Position numbers and translations under genes: made by a program. A stretch of 64,000 nucleotides of DNA from Leptobrachium leishanense (lineage: Eukaryota > Chordata > Amphibia > Anura > Megophryidae), in NCBI GenBank assembly GCA_009667805.1, contig CM019069.1, forward strand, positions 59,017,422 to 59,081,421, read 5' to 3'. Below are positions 63,079-64,000 of the stretch, in pieces; the first letter of the stretch is position 1; each line of letters begins with the position of its first letter. Below the pieces are notes generated by a model, which was not told where the DNA came from, searched no databases, and was given only the letters and a program-made list of their open reading frames with translations.

Positions 63079-63569
63079 TTAATGCTGTAGCAATTTACTA
63101 TCAAGAGTGAAAAGCCATGACAGCTGTCAGAAGCCCCAAGCAGCAAAGGGGTCCTGACTGCTGGATGGCTGCTCTTTACAATGTTACTGGCTCATATTTT
63201 TCCTGTGCTGCTCTAAGTGACAATAATATAAATGGCAAACCTGTCCAATGGCAAATCCCATCAGATTGCACTTTAACAGGATTGTCTTCATTCAAATGCC
63301 TGTCCAAGGGGCAGGAGCAGAGTCGACGCAATGCAGAAACAGTGAATGTTAAAAGGCAGATCCTCATCTCTTAATGATTTATAAACCTCTTACAGACCAA
63401 AAGGAGAAAATTTTTTTTGCAGATTATTTATTCACTCCATACACACGTATCAATTTGACTCAGTATAAAGGGTTTTTTCCTCTTTTTAAACAAGAAGCCA
63501 GTGGGTAATGAGACCACCCTCTCCAAACCCACTTTATTCTCACTACCCACTGGCTCATAGTTACATAGG

Positions 63570-64000
63570 CTGAAAAAAGACATCCGTCCATCAGGTTCAG
63601 CCTCTCACACATCACCTACTGCTGTTGATCCAAAAGAAGGCAAAAAACCCAGTCTGAAGTGCTCGCCAATATACAACATACTGGGAAAAAATTCCTTCTT
63701 GACCCCATAATGGCGTCAGATTTCTCCTTGGATCAAGAAGCTTTTACCCACATATTAAATATTATGACTATTAATATTATATTTTTGCAGGAAGTCATCC
63801 AGTCATTTTTTTAAAATCTGTACAGTCTCTGACCCAACCACCTCAACAGGCAGAGAATTCCACAGCTTTATTGATATCACCGTAAAATAACCCTTCCTAT
63901 GCTTTAGGCTGAATTTCCTTTCATCCAGTCTAAATGGGTGACCTCGTGTCCTGTGTATAGGCCTGTTAATGCAGGGCTCGAGTACTGCGGGAACGGCGTT
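63570..64000. mobile_element. Dispersed repeat running off the window
   Basis: Contains aattccttcttgaccccata, tttctccttggatcaagaag, ggcagagaattccacagc and ctaaatgggtgacctcgtgt, wording I associate with a common amphibian/fish interspersed repeat; its class is not resolved. Confidence 0.45.

Larger units (their letters stand above)
61046..63555. repeat. Three spaced copies of a hairpin module with shared linkers
   Basis: Hairpins ccagtgggtaatgagaccac / tctcactacccactggctc lie near 61046-61115, 62328-62392 and 63493-63555. Linker words also repeat: ttaagaggcgtttgattggc near 61345 and 62600, and aacctcttacagaccaaaag near 62000 and 63385. So blocks of about 1.2-1.3 kb were copied in tandem. Confidence 0.65.

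Overview
The window looks like repeat-rich, non-coding-dominated DNA from a large vertebrate genome, most likely an anuran amphibian. That assignment is an inference from the mix of Tc1/mariner, hAT, Harbinger-like, TTAA-target hairpin elements, CR1-type LINE ends, Gypsy and LTR copies, and from a divergent T-cell costimulatory receptor gene. No bacterial features are present.

The one host gene I can build is on the minus strand and covers about 4.47-31.76 kb. Four exons with good splice sites and matching phases encode a 209-residue type I membrane protein: signal peptide, V-type Ig domain, transmembrane helix, and a short tail with a YMxM motif and a following VNTA. It reads as the ICOS member of the CD28/CTLA4/ICOS family. 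Coding exons: 31764-31713, 23183-22827, 6888-6770, 4570-4469. The introns (8.5, 15.9 and 2.2 kb) hold most of the left half of the window.

Intron 2 is extraordinary. It holds about 4 kb of GC-rich minisatellite (8.29-12.32 kb), a train of about ten long hairpins (12.4-14.5 kb), a 28-bp satellite, and then a tandem duplication (about 2982 bp) of the hairpin train plus satellite, with the satellite continuing to 22.0 kb. Intron 1 holds a solo LTR with a second LTR-like element inserted in it and several MITEs. Intron 3 holds a second solo LTR of the same family.

The right half (32-64 kb) is a stack of transposons. A 10.5-kb hAT element (38397-48945, perfect 8-bp target duplication) carries a broken ZBED-type transposase and has been hit by at least four other elements: a smaller hAT, an intact Tc1/mariner with a full 340-residue DD34E transposase, a CR1-type LINE end, and a TTAA-target hairpin element inside the BED finger. 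Next is a 5'-truncated Gypsy retrotransposon (about 49.37-53.96 kb) with a hAT MITE inserted in its RNase H region. The far right (54-64 kb) is MITEs, alternating palindromes, tandem repeats, a tRNA-derived SINE and repeated hairpin modules. I see no convincing host exon after 31.8 kb.
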